From Adineta steineri (Eukaryota; Rotifera; Eurotatoria; Adinetida; Adinetidae), in contig CAJNOI010000033.1 in assembly GCA_905250115.1 (NCBI GenBank), positions 336,206 to 400,205 of the forward strand: a stretch of 64,000 bases of DNA, given 5' to 3'. Every line of letters begins with the position of its first letter. Within the stretch, counting starts at the first letter, position 1. Below are positions 23,592 to 36,824 of the stretch, in pieces. The notes beneath the pieces were generated by a model. It saw nothing but the letters and a program-made list of their open reading frames with translations. It did not search any database and was not told the DNA's origin. The translations under genes were made by a program, and so were the position numbers.

Positions 23592-26500
23592 TTATTTGTT
23601 CTGTTGTTTTCGATGTGTTCGTGGAACTGATGTTGTCGGCCGTTTGGCTAAAAAATAAGAAAAATGAATTATTACGGTTAGTTTCAGAAAATAATTTACA
23701 ATAATCAACAGCTTGATCTCTAGTTGATGTTTCGCCAATCATGTTATCGGAAGAATTTTTATTCCTAAAAACAAAATATCGATTGAGAACGATAATAAAA
23801 AAATCAAATTATTTACTCTAAAACTGTTTGTTTTTCATGTTCCGTAAGAATTCTTTCATCAGCAAATAGAATTGTATTAAATGGTACTTGTTGCATATCG
23901 TTTTCACTTTGATTTTCATTCATTTTATCCAATATACCAGTCCAAACAAGTAAATCATCAACAAGTAACTAAGAATAGAAGTTGTTTTATTTAAAATGTC
24001 AATTTTTAATTAAATATTACATACAGAAAATTCTCGTACACCACGATTAGGTGTTTTAGCATAATTCCATATTTTTATCATTGATACAGAAGTAGGTCGA
24101 TCGAATATAACAAAAACTCGATTGATCTTCAATAGAAAAAAATAATTTTCTACAGAGTATTTCAATTTAAATACATACAACATTTGGTAAAATTGGTGCA
24201 ATCCATGAATGACTACCATCAATATCATCATTTTCACCATCAATTAATTTATCTGGTGTACGTACATCATCATCTGTACCTGGATTAAGTGTATTAACAC
24301 TATGAGGATAGGCAGCAATATCTATCAAATAAACAAAATGAACATTAGCATTTGTTTTTCTCATTAATTAATGTATTACTTTGCTTAATTAGACCAATAC
24401 GTTCACCATTTTCATCATAAAATTCCAAACCATTTAGACCAATATAATAAGCGTCACCATGTGTTGAATGTAGTTGAAATTCAAAGATAACTACAAGTAT
24501 AGATATTTGATAATCAATCTGTATATGTGAATGACTTACATCCATTGGGCATTGAGATATCTGAGTCACTCTCACGATTAGCCGCTGCTTGTTGTCTAAA
24601 ATAATGAATAAATTGTATAATGTTTTATATTTTATTGATATATATTCTTACCGTTTTTGTTGTTGTTTTTGTTCATCTTGAATCATTGTTTTTGCATGTG
24701 CAAAAACAATTTCTTGTGCAAAATCAAAAGAACAATGACCAGGTGCACGTCGCAATAGAAAACCTTGTCTTGGAGAAATAATTTTATCATTTAATTGTAC
24801 ATGAAGACGTTTAATCTATTTGTAATAGTTCAATATCAAAATAATTTATTATCAAAAGAAAAAAATTTACTCCTCGATAAGTATCATCTGGTGATCGATT
24901 ATAATTCCATATACGTAAACCATGTAATTTTTTTGATACACTCAATACAATTATAATACGTACTCGATCTTTTCTATTAAATGGACATAACCACATATGA
25001 TTTTCATCACATGTAACATTTTCACTATCGAATAATCTTAAATCATTGAAAATCAATTTTGATTACAAAAAAAAGATTTCCTATTACTTATCAAGTGTTT
25101 GAACATCATTAGCATGCGTATGAAGTATAGTTATATCTCGTGGACGTGCATCATATGATTGTATAACACAATCCGCATCATTAATATCTACTACTTCAAG
25201 ACCTGTTAAACCACAATAATCTGGGTCACCCCATGTTTCCGTTACAGTTAGAATTATTTCTAAATATAGATAAGAAATTAAATCAGATGAGTAAATATGA
25301 ATAAATATTAACATACTTTTTCCATAATATTCCGGTACTTGACTTGCAGCTGATGAACGAAGAGCTGTAAATGGTCTTCGTAACATAGCACGTGTCATTG
25401 GTCGAACCTATTTTAAATAAAAGCATATATATACATAAATGCATAATAAATTTACATCTGTTCCTGGACTTGGTGGACGATTGCCACCAGTTTTTAAATT
25501 CTCATCATCATCTTGCGTAGCTTCTTGATCAATATACATTTCATCATAAGTAGAGATTTTTTCAAGAATTCTATCATCAGTAGTAAATAAAATAGTCTAA
25601 ATTCAAAAAGACAATCTTTTATACTATTTTCAATATATATTTAATACAAACTTCTCCGTATGCTGATGGGTCATTGCTAGCATTAATATTTCCACAAGCT
25701 TGAGTAATTTCTCCTTTGAATATAATACGACCATTAAGAGAAATTTCTACATCTTTTGCACCACGTGCCGAATGGATACGACTTTTATTATAATTCTTTA
25801 AAACGACAAAAATAAATATTTAGGATTAAATATACAGAAATGCTTACCCATATTCTGATCATTGCAATTTTAGTTGGATGTTCAAATGTAATATAGATAA
25901 AATGGGGTCGACCAGCTGTAAATGGGGCAAGCCACATATGAATATCATCTCGAGTTTTATTAACTCCATCAATTAAATTTGTTACTACACGTGGATCATT
26001 ACCATATTCAGGTAAAATATTGATATCAGGTGGATCTGCTGCAATCTATTAAAATAATTATTTGTGTTAATAAAATAAAATAAGTTTTTATAACTTTTTT
26101 AATTAGTATTGGATGGCCTTCACCAGTAAATATTTCAATACCATTTAATCCAACATAATGACGATCACCCCAAGTTGATTTTAAATTAAAAACTAATTGT
26201 TCACCATTAGGTAACTCAGGTATAGTAAATCTAAAGAAGAAGAAGAAAATTAGATATATATAAATAATTAAACTATATATATTACTGTTCTTCGTCGTTT
26301 TCATTCTCAGTTTTTGAAGTTCCACTTGTAAAATATTCATCAACTTGTTCATCTAATTGAATAGAAATAAATAATTGAATGTAAGTGGAAGTTTTTCTTT
26401 ATATATACTTTCAAGCATTCCACGATGTCGTCGACTAAAAAGATCAATTTGTGTCATTGATTTTTCGAGCCAATCTGTTTGATGATCGGATAATTTTTCT

Positions 26501-28118
26501 TTTTAATAATAATAAAATAAGTTTGACAAAAAAAAAAAAAATTTAAATTTACCATTAGAAGTAGCATCTCGAAATGGACTTCGTCTATTAGATGGTTGAG
26601 ATGTTTTCTTCTCATCTGTTTCTGTATCAATATGAACTTCTCTAAAATGAAATTAGTGTTTTTCAGATTAAAACAAAAGAAAAGCTTACTTTGGCTGAGA
26701 GAAATTTTCGAGATCAAGACTATCAACAGTTTTCGATGTTCGTCGTGTAGAAGTAACAAATAATGGTTGATTCGTTGAATGTGCACTCGTATTTTTCATT
26801 AAATCACCTCCTGCAAGTCTTGCTCCTATTTAAATTATTAACAAAAACATTTAATATTTATTTATTTATAAGTTTCAATCACTTTCAATACTATCATAAG
26901 TTATATTAGGCATTTGAAGAGTGTTCTTAGGAGTATTTTATTATTATTATTTAATAGACTACTAGATGATAAAGATATTATTCTTTATGATTACCCGGTC
27001 GTTTTTCTCCCGGTCTTGGTGCATTATATTTTCCAGTAATTGGATGTTTTGGTAAATCTCGTCGACTCATTTTTTTGTCAAATAAGAATTGTTTGTCTCA
27101 GAATCGATAAAAATAATATATGTGCAGCTAGCAAAAAAAAGAAATCACCATTACATTCCGTTCTTTCTTTTTTTTTTGATCGACGTTGTCAAGATGCCTT
27201 CTTAGGTGCGTAACTGTCGTTAGTGTGTGAGAGAGAGAGAAGAGAAAAAGAAAAAGTCTTCTTTTTCTCTTTCTTTCCTGATTTTTTCTTCTAGATCGTG
27301 TTCAATTACAAATATTCATATATATAACAATACCTCTTACCTACCTACCATTGTTGATAGACGATAAGTTTGCTGTTGAGATTTAGTTAACGGAAGTGTT
27401 GTTGATATATTATCAAGTGATAATGCTATAACAAATATATTGAATCATTTATATAGAGAAAAAAAATACATACAGAGACTTTGATTAGAATTCGAAATAT
27501 CTGTATTTGATTGAGTATTTCTATACCAATTTGGCATCCAACTTTGATCAACATTTGTTAGTGTAGTTAAACGATATGTGAGTTGATTATTTACAGTATC
27601 TGATTGAACTTGTTTATCATGAATATCAGCAATAATTGAACCGTGTTCAGTTTTTATTTTCGTTTGTGTTGATGGTATCCATCGAGGACGAGAATCTAAT
27701 TGTCGAGTTGTAGTTGATAAAGTTGGAGATGAAAAATCCGAAAATAACGGAGCAGGAGTTTGAATTCGATTCGATGGTTTATCAAGTCTTTTACGTATGA
27801 CAGATGATGAACGTGGCGGAAGTGTATTATGAACTCCATTAACATATAATTGAAAACCATTTTCACGTTGTTTTAAAATATTATCTTTTGTTTTATGTTC
27901 ATCAGTATTAGTTTTTAATAATTTATTTTTTTGTTCTAATTTCTTCAAATATTCATTATATTTATGACGCGCGTCATTACGATGTCCCGGTGTCTATTTA
28001 AGGAAATAGTATATATATATATTATTCAATGAAACAAGATTTTATACATTCTTACAGCACTTTGACTTCGTAAAAGTCGTTGTGGTGTATCAGATGATTC
28101 AATGGAAGGATCAGACAT
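23592..28118 (-). CDS. KATNIP: Katanin-interacting protein (KATNIP / KIAA0556)
   Basis: A long multi-exon minus-strand gene. It starts MSDPSIESSDTPQRLLRSQS at 28118 and ends RTHRKQQNK* at 23594. The N-terminal part has a coiled coil (YNEYLKKLEQKNKLLK) and the block ENGFQLYVNGVHN. The body carries three similar modules of the KATNIP (DUF4457) type. Each has a G-D-x-x-Y-x-G-L-x-G-[IL]-E signature (DRHYVGLNGIEIF; DPDYCGLTGLEVV; DAYYIGLNGLEFY) and a later I-x-I-W-N-Y turn (IRIWNYNKSR; LRIWNYNRSPDDTYRG; IKIWNYAKTPNRGVRE). KATNIP binds katanin and microtubules at the ciliary base and is mutated in Joubert syndrome. The join between the N-terminal exons (27346-28118) and MSRRDLPKHP at 27070 is the weakest part; an alternative internal start there is possible. 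Confidence 0.85.
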
Positions 28119-28814
28119 ATAATTAAAATACCTGTGGCAAGAAAATATAGAATTTATAAGTAAATGAATTGTTTATTTAATGTAAGCCTAGATATTTTCA
28201 TCTGATATAAATATTAAATTTAGTGATGTACCATTTTTTTTTCGAATATATTCTAATAAAACACAATGTTGAATAGTTCGAGAAACCTTAAATTTATGTT
28301 GCTTCGAATGTCAAGAAACCTATTAAGTGTCTATTAGGTTTTTTTTAATCCTAAGATAATTATGTTGTCTATCGAAAAGTTAATCTGCATCTCTTTTTTT
28401 CGTCATTTAAAATTTATTTTTCATTGCTTATGATTAAATAAACTACTTGCAATCATGAAATGTTCTGTCATTATAACTGTCACAGAATACATATATATTA
28501 AATTCTATTAATTCATATTACTCATGTTGAATGTTAGTTCACTAGAGGTATCTGAGATACAATGTGTTCTTATTTGATTCATTAATAATGGGTCAATAAT
28601 GATTTCGAACAGTCAGTAATTATGAATTTAAAGATAAATATGTATTCTATTCTCATTAGAAGATGTCGTTCCTATACGAACAAATCAAGCATTTGTTATC
28701 AACCAATAATAATAAAGGTTTCTAGTCTTGCACCATCCCTTGTCAATTACTATTTTGCGGTGAAACTATCAATAAATACGCAGTACATTCGAATTTTTGC
28801 ATAGTCACAATACA
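28119..28814. other. Shared divergent spacer between KATNIP and the PARP gene
   Basis: About 700 bp between two divergently transcribed genes, so probably both promoters. An acceptor-like cttgccacag (minus strand) lies about 16 nt upstream of the KATNIP ATG. No other element was recognised. Confidence 0.4.
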
Positions 28815-31656
28815 ATGGCATCTAGTAGTACTACTATTACAGTTTCCGGTCATAATGCTCAATGGGAATGGGAAGGTGATAAAAGTATTTGGCAACAATA
28901 TCCAATTAATATTCAACAAGACATATCTCAAGCATTTGAGGCCAATAAAAAACAGGTAAATTTAGAAATTTCTTATTTTTTCTAATTGAACTTAAGAGAA
29001 AAATATTTCCCTTAGGTTGATGTTAATGTAACTGATGAAATTAGTATGACAATTAAATTTGATGATATGGTGCAAATAAATAAAAAGACAAAATTTATGC
29101 GTCGTGTACGTCTTTCTCTAGAATTAAAAGATAATAATGGTTTTTTTATTTATGAATGGCAAAATGAGAATAAAAAATGGGAGAGTTACACTGCAGAGAT
29201 AATGGGTAAAATAGCTGATGCACTTAATAATGATCAAACATCATTCTCATTCACTTGTCAAAGTCGTTCATATGATATTGATCTAAAGAAACTTACTCAA
29301 ACAAATACAAGTACAAATGTTATACGAAAAGTTCGTTGTGTTAAATCAAGTTTGTTATTTTTATTCTTGAGATTTTTAAATGAAAGATTTCGTTTTTATT
29401 TAGTGGCAAAAGTACCACTTGGCGTTTCAACTAATTCAAATAAGCGTTCATTAGAAAATGAAGATGAACCTACAGAAAGTACAACGAAAAAACGTGTCCT
29501 ATCAAAATCATCTGCTCCAGAAACAAGTTCTAGTAAAAAATCATTATATAAAGTTTTTAAAAAAATCTATTTCTTCTTTTTTTACATAGTACGAACTGTA
29601 AAAACAGTTGCTGGACAAGCACCAGTCGACGCTGAATGTATAACAATGTTAGGAAAAGCACATGTTTATAGCGAAAACAAAGATATATTTGATTGTATGC
29701 TTAATCAAGTAAGACATATTTATTTGTATAGTATGAATATGTATTGAATTGTTTGTTTTAAGGCAAATGTTGGAAACAATAATAATAAATTTTATTTAAT
29801 ACAACTTCTTGAGGATAATAACAGTAAAACATATTATGTATGGTTACGTTGGTAAGATTATAGTTTTCATCTAGATGAAATATTTATTTGTTTTTATTTA
29901 GGGGTCGAGTTGGTTATACTGGACAAACTAATTTAGAAAGTTTTGGAGCAAAATTAAACGATGCAAAAAGACTCTTCTGTTCGAAGTATGTAGACCAAAC
30001 GTTGAGATGATATACTTTTTAGAAGAAAATTATTATCTTTAGATTCAGTGATAAAACAAAAAATGATTTTTATCATCGTGATACATTTACAAAATATCCT
30101 GGAAAATATGATTATGTTCAACTTGATTATAATCCATCTGTAAGTTAAATATATACATATGAATGAATTTTAATATATTGTCTAATATAGACTTCGAAAA
30201 AGACTGAGGAAAATGAAGAGAATAAGAAAAAACGTGAAGAAGCTCTTGAAGAAGCTAAAAGTCGACCTATACCTGAATCAAAACTTGATAAACGTGTTCA
30301 AAATCTTATTGAATTAGTTTGTAATGTACGTGCAATGGAAGAAGCATTACTTGAAATGAAATTCGATGCTAAAAAGAATCCACTTGGTAAGAAATTATTT
30401 ACTCCTATTTTCATTTATCTCATATAATCTATTTTCTAGGTAAACTCAGTTCAGCACAAATTAAAGCTGGTTATGCAGCATTAAAAGATATTGAAACATT
30501 TATCAAAGCAAATAATTTTAATACTAATTTTGTCGAAGCAAACAATACTTATTATACACGAAGTATGACTTTAGATATATATATATTCTAAATAAATATA
30601 TATTATTTCAGTTCCACATGAATTCGGTCGACATGCACCACCATTAATTAAAACTATTCAACAATTAAAACATGAAATTGAATTACTTGAAGCACTTGAT
30701 GATATTGAAGTTGCATTTAGTGCATTAAATACCGATACAAATAATCGTATGAATCCTGTTGATCAACATTATGAACAATTAAAATGTAAATTAAAACCAA
30801 TTGATAATACAGATGATATATATAAATTAATTGAAAAATATCTTCAATCAACACATGCAACAACACATCAACAATATAAAATGCAAATTGATGATATATT
30901 TGAAGTTGATAAAGAAGGTGAAGAAGAAGCATTTAATGATGTTGGAAATAAAATGCTTCTTTGGTAAATTGAATTTATAACTAAAAAATCATTATAATAT
31001 TTTCTTAAATTTACTTAGGCATGGATCTCGTTTAACTAATTTTGCGGGTATTATGAGTCAAGGTTTACGTATTGCACCACCTGAAGCACCCGTGGTAAGT
31101 TAATTGAACATTTTTTTGTTATTAAAATCTATAATATACTATTATTTAGACGGGTTATATGTTTGGTAAAGGTTTATATTTTGCTGATATGAGTAGTAAA
31201 AGTGCTAATTATTGTTATACAACACCAACTAAAAATACGGGTCTTGTACTTCTTTCTGAAGTAAGTTGAATTTATTTTTTAATAGATAATATCGTTCATT
31301 TTGATTAATTAGGTAGCACTTGGTAAATGGAATGAATTATTAACTGCAGATAATAATGCTCATAAATTACCAACAGGTTTATCAAGTGTTAAAGCACTTG
31401 GTTCAATTTCACCTAATGGCAAAAATGAAGTTAAAATGTAAGTTTAATTTTACTATGTAAAAAAAATACAAATTAAACTTTTATTTATTTTTTGATGAAT
31501 AGAGGCGGTGATATTACAGTACCTCTGGGTCCCGGTGAACCGACACCAGTGAATAATTCAAAAGGTTATACACTTAATTATAATGAATATATTGTTTATG
31601 ATACAAAACAAGTTCGATTACGATATTTGATTAAATTGAAATTTTTATATAAATAA
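28815..31656 (+). CDS. Poly(ADP-ribose) polymerase with tandem WWE, WGR and catalytic domains
   Basis: A multi-exon gene of roughly 640 aa. Order: WWE 1 ([16 protein letters not shown], about residues 15-75), WWE 2 ([17 protein letters not shown], about 85-155), a basic Ser/Lys linker with a KKR cluster, WGR ([17 protein letters not shown]), the helical regulatory domain ([35 protein letters not shown]) and the ADP-ribosyltransferase fold. The catalytic triad is visible: His in [13 protein letters not shown], Tyr in [17 protein letters not shown] and Glu in NYNEYIVYD, so it can make polymers from NAD+. The WGR-HD-ART part is PARP2/3-like and should respond to DNA breaks in the nucleus. WWE domains bind iso-ADP-ribose, so this enzyme may read and write the same mark. 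Vertebrate PARP1-3 have no WWE domain. Introns are as short as 54-57 nt. Confidence 0.93.
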
Positions 31657-32484
31657 AGTATATTGAAATCCGGTGATACAGTTTATTTTTGTTTTGACAC
31701 TTTGTATACTTATTGTTTATCGGTGTGCTTTTTGTACCGTTATATATCATATATATATTTCGTAATAAAAACTAAAATAAAACTTTATCTATGTTTAATA
31801 AAGTAAAAATTTTGAATATACTCGATGATTTAATGATGAGTTTATTTTACTTGAAAGAAAGTAGACAATCAGAAAAAATGTGTGAATGTACATGTCGAAA
31901 TGAATTGTAACTATTTTATTATAAACCAACGAGCACAGATGCATAATTTCTAACTAATCTTGAACTGACTCACATCTATATTTTCCTGAAATCGATCAGT
32001 CCGGTTACAACTCTAATTCATGATTGCATCCAATACTATCTTTTTGTATGTCAAGGTTGATTCTTTGATGGGAATATATTTTCTGGTCAGTAAAATAAAT
32101 GCAATAGTCAGTAGGATTAAAAAATGGTTAATAAAAAATGAAAGATCAGTAAATTATTTAAGCCTATGAAACTTTTCTATATTGTTTTTACACGTTCAAA
32201 ACTAATGTTTTGTACTTCGAGTAATTGCAATACATGTAGTTCTATGTACCCAGAAAAGTTCTATAACTAGAAATATTATTATTAAATGAGGAATTAATGT
32301 TCAATATATGAATATACTGATGTATTTGTGCCAATATTATGTATAATCGCAATGTTTTGTTGAAATTCATAATATCGAACGAACCTAGATAGCAGTTCCC
32401 ATCGTATAATGTTTTATAAGCGTAACGTTTTTAGTAGAGTAGTAAAATGTTAATGAATAAATAGAGGTTAGTCATCGATAAGCT
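31657..32484. other. Intergenic spacer between PARP and the FG-GAP gene
   Basis: Tail-to-tail spacer, AT-rich. The segment 32072-32120 resembles 35991-36060 (gaatatattttctgg...aaataaatg...agtca...ggatta), a degraded dispersed repeat. Nothing else was seen. Confidence 0.4.
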
Positions 32485-34926
32485 TTAACAATGGAAGAGA
32501 ACACCGACATTGTTCGATTGCTCGTTTGCAACAATGATATCAGGTTTATTGTCGCTATTCACATCAATGACTGCTAATGATAGTGGTTCCACACCAGCTG
32601 AGTAAATAGTTTGAGCATTAAAAGTACCATTACCAACGTTGAAAAGTACACCGACGTTGTTCGAACCCCAGTTTGCAACAACAATATCGGATATATTATC
32701 GTTATTCACATCGACGACTGCTACCGATACTGGGTTGCTGCCAACTGGATACGTAGTTTGAGCATTAAAAGTACCACTGCCTGTGTTGAGAAGAACACCG
32801 ACGCTGTACGAATTAGCGTTAGCAACAATAATATCGGGTTTATTGTCGCTATTCACATCGACGACTACTACTGAGTAAGGGTAGTTACCAACTCGATAAG
32901 TAGTTTGAGCATTAAAGGTGCCGCTGCCTGCGTTGAGAAGAACGCCGGTGTTGTTCGAATTACCGTTTGCAACAACAATATCGGGTTTATTATCGCTATT
33001 CACATCAACGACTGTTACTGATTGTGGGTTAGTGCCAACTGGATAAGCAGTTTGAGCATTAAAGGTTCCGCTACCTGTGTTGAGAAGAACACTAACAGTG
33101 TTATCGGCATAGTTTGCAACAATAATATCGGGTTTATTGTCGCTATTCACATCGACAACTGCTACTGACGTTGGGTTAGTGCCAACTGTATACGTAATTT
33201 GAGCATTAAAGGTGCCGCTGCCTGCGTTGAGAAGAACACCGATGTTGTTTGAACCAGAGTTTGCAACAACAATATCGGATTTATTGTCGCTATTCACATC
33301 GACGACTGCTACCGAGTATGGGTTGTTACCAACTGGATAAGTAGTTTGAGCCTTAAAGGAGCCATTGCCTGCGTTGAGAAGAACACTGACGATGTTCGAA
33401 CCCCAGTTTGCAACAACAATATCGGGTTTATTGTCGCTATTCACATCGACAACTGCTACTGAATATGGTATAACGCCAGTTGAGTAAGTAGTTTGATTAA
33501 GAAAAGAGTTGCAGGCTAGTAAAATCAAAAATTGATTTTAGTATTTTGAATGATTTAGAGACAAAAAAATTATCGTTGAATTTTTAAGGATTTGCGTAAC
33601 GTTGTGTCAGTTAGCACTACGGTGGTGAATAGATTCGTATAATCTTGTTTTGAACAACTTTCGATACTCTCAAATCTAACTCAAATAATTTTTTACTCCA
33701 TTCTTATGGCTCTCTTGGGTGTGGCTGTGGATATGGGTATTACATTAACGTTACTCTGATACCAACACCTACGACCAGTGCATAGCACTGATAAAAACCT
33801 AATAAGATTTTTCATAGTTTGACAAACTTTTACTTATCAGTTTACAGGCCGACTTCTTAATTTAGTCGATGTATAGAGAAGGATAAAATAGTCAAGTCTA
33901 GAGAATCACGAGGAGTTATAAAACGTCAACTAGTGTCTTCAGATTCGTATATAGATACTAGCTTGTCTATGTAGAAAGATCATTTTTCATCTTCAGAACT
34001 TTTCTATGCAATAAACTCGTCTTATTTATTCGAATTTGAGATGATTCGAAATACCAAACACTACATTTCAAAATCTCGTGAAACTATTTCTCTTTTCAAC
34101 ATCTGACGTAAGCATTAAGTATTTAGTCCCACACTCACCAGTTGTTGTTGTTGACGTTGTTGTTGATGTTGACGTTGAACTTGATGTTGACGATGTTGTT
34201 TTTGATGTTGAAGTTGATGATGATGATGTTGATGATGGTAATAATGATGATAGTGAAGTTGATGGTGAGGTTGATGATATTGTTGTCAGTGCTGATGCTG
34301 ACGTACTCGGTTCTGTTTCAAAAAATGGGATTAACATGAGACAAGAAAATTAGATAAGGCTTTGTTAAGAATCTAGCAATTCTCGATTCACTAATCGGGG
34401 TGATTTTTGTGCACCATCCCATTCTGAGGGCAGATACTAATGATTAGCGAACTTCACAAATTACAGTTAGTGGAAAATATTATTGATATATTAGCAAATT
34501 TCTTAGAATTTAAAAAACACAAACGTCAAATTCATTGAAATTTGGGTCTATAAATAGTTATAATATTTTTGTAGTATTGTCAAATTATAACCTACAAAGC
34601 ATATCAGAAATAAACTTACGATATTCTTGAATATTCAATATTGATATTGACGATTGATTAAGAAATATAAAAGTAGAATTTGAATAAAATTCAATATAAA
34701 TTGTAGTAGTATTTGAACGAAATAATTGACAAGTTTGATTTGTTGAAAAATAATTTAAGGCAGATATTGGATCATTTACTTTTATCATTTCACATATGCA
34801 TTGATCTTCTGTTACATTGAATAAATTATTATACATATTACCAACTATTATATTATTTTGTATTTTAGTAATAAGAATAGAATTACAAACAGAAAATAAT
34901 GATACAATAAATATTAGCCAAAACAT
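32485..34926 (-). CDS. Secreted mosaic protein: Cys-containing N-domain, Ser/Thr stalk, seven FG-GAP/VCBS repeats
   Basis: Three exons on the minus strand (34926-34620, 34312-34139, 33515-32485) sum to 1512 nt, 503 aa, with matching phases. Exon 1 has a signal peptide (FWLIFIVSLFSVCNS) and a Cys-containing, N-glycosylation-rich domain (EDQCICEMIKVNDP, TNQTCQLFRSN). Exon 2 is almost only Ser and Thr, a mucin-like stalk. Exon 3 holds seven repeats of about 49 residues with core VAVVDVNSDNKPDIVVAN, an FG-GAP/VCBS-type calcium loop (DxNxDxxxD) as in integrin-alpha propellers and many bacterial surface proteins. Seven blades would close a beta-propeller. Likely extracellular and adhesive; the ligand is unknown. 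Bdelloid rotifer genomes contain many such stalk-plus-FG-GAP genes. Confidence 0.8.
32500..33500 (-). repeat. Seven tandem 147-nt FG-GAP coding repeats
   Basis: The units repeat the phrases for gene-strand VNSDNKPDI and GTFNAQTTYPVG almost unchanged at the nucleotide level (tcgctattcacatcgac on the plus strand recurs in most units). Such uniformity points to recent unit duplication or gene conversion. Confidence 0.85.
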
Positions 34927-36824
34927 CCTGTACTTCTTTCCTCTCTAAAATATTTTATAAATGTTTGACTAACTTGTATCATTAATTTTTTCTTCTGTTT
35001 TCTACAACAGTCTTTTTCTCTAATTTAATAATTATTAATTCCCGGAAAAAAACGCCATACGTTTTCCAACAAGTTTTTTTCTCAACAACAATGATACATC
35101 CATTGCTACACTATGTTATTGTTGTTTCTCCAACTATTTAGAGGATTGAATTCGTTACCATTGAAATGCTAACAAAAGAAAAAAATATAAGTAGTTATGT
35201 TTTTCTTGAAATTACTCTGTTTCTAATTAAGTTGTCCTTTTAAAGTATTTTCCAAATATCACGAAAGACAGAAAAAAAGTGGTGATATTAACTAATGACT
35301 TCATCTGTATGCTCAGTAAACACATCTGTCCGATGAGAAAAAATTGTTTCTGTTCATTTTACATAGATTTAACGTAGGCACTAACAACAACAAGAATAAA
35401 CACATATATCCTATTGATTTTGTCGATGACGTCGAATATTATCTTATTTATGATATTTTCCAAATAAAAACTACTGTAATTCAAATATTTTTCTCCTATA
35501 TATCAATGTAGCCTCACTATCTTCTGGAATGAAATAAACTGAAACAGAAAATTAAGATTAGTTTTTGATTGAGAGCATATAACCTCATTTTCTATAAGAA
35601 AATACAATTTTTCGATCATCAATACATTTTCTTGATTTATGATCTGTAAAATATATTCTAACTATACAAATCTCAGCTAAACTAGTGTTCATACTATAAA
35701 AATTGCTTCTATAAAAGAAGACATTACTCATAACATACACTTAGCTACATTGTTTTAATCATCTTTCCTTCTATGGACTGGTACTCGCTTCGTTTGGCTT
35801 TGAATAAATGATATTTCTTTCTTTTTTTCCGTCGTCGTGTTTTGTGGCTACCTCCTCCTCCCATCCCAACGAGAAAAAACATGAGATTTTTTAGTGCTTT
35901 ATCAAAAAACTCAATGTTCAATCAAATTTATTAAAAATATCGTTGGTCACGAGAGAAAACGGTTTAGATTTCTGAGCTTTTTAAAATTGAGAATATATTT
36001 TCTGGTTCGTGAAATAAATGGGTTTTCAATATTTTTTTAAAATCAGTCAATTGGATTAAAGTGTAGTTATAAAGATCGAAATGTCTTATAGCATCACTCT
36101 CACACCTATCCATTCCTCACGAACCCTTGATTGAACGAGACTCATCTACATTTAATGCAAAAATACGTGTAGCAGAATCAATCATATTTTTAGAATTATG
36201 GACTTTATTGTATTAAATACATAAATCAATAAAAAAACGTAATTTGCGCTTCAAATCATGCTTGAAGAACACCATATAGGGACACATTGTTGTGTATGTA
36301 TTTATTAAAAATATTCAGGAAACACGCGTAGTAAAATAATACTGATTGGTAAGAGAGAAAGTAAAGAGGTGGATGGATAACGGTTCAGCCTATCTTACTA
36401 GAATAATAGTTAAATTTACATATTTCGAATTCCTATTTAATAATCTTATGAATTTCTTATTTATTTTTCTCATAATAAATTAGTCTTCATACCAATAAAC
36501 TTATTTCTTCTAATGAGAAAATTTGAATGTTTTACTACCATTCTATAACTAATTACTGACCACTTAAATGATAGCCATCTTTAATTGACTTGATTAATCA
36601 AATAGAAGTATGTGTTCTCGAAATGATTACTGATCTTTTGTTGATATGCTTATTTTATTCTATTGTCTAGAAAATATTTTTGTAAAGCAACTGAGTAATA
36701 ACGACATCTAGATTTTTATTTTGTATGACTTGAAGGATCTCTTGGCAATACATCATTCAAATAACTATCAAATGGAGTCTAAGAAAACGCGATTAGTTTA
36801 TTTTATAAACTAATATTTTGAAAT
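34927..36824. other. Intergenic region between the FG-GAP gene and MYCBPAP
   Basis: A divergent spacer of about 1.9 kb and AT-rich. It contains the second copy (35991-36060) of a degraded dispersed repeat also seen at 32072. No gene or RNA was recognised. Confidence 0.4.

Noticed and set aside
29531..29587. Open frame through the PARP segment rich in Phe/Tyr
   Set aside because: A GT...AG intron of 57 nt with matching phase removes it; the open frame is chance in an AT-rich intron.
34078..34353. Plus-strand Asp/Val-rich frame (VDVDVELDVDD type)
   Set aside because: Antisense shadow of the Ser/Thr stalk exon of the FG-GAP gene; repeat composition makes both strands open.
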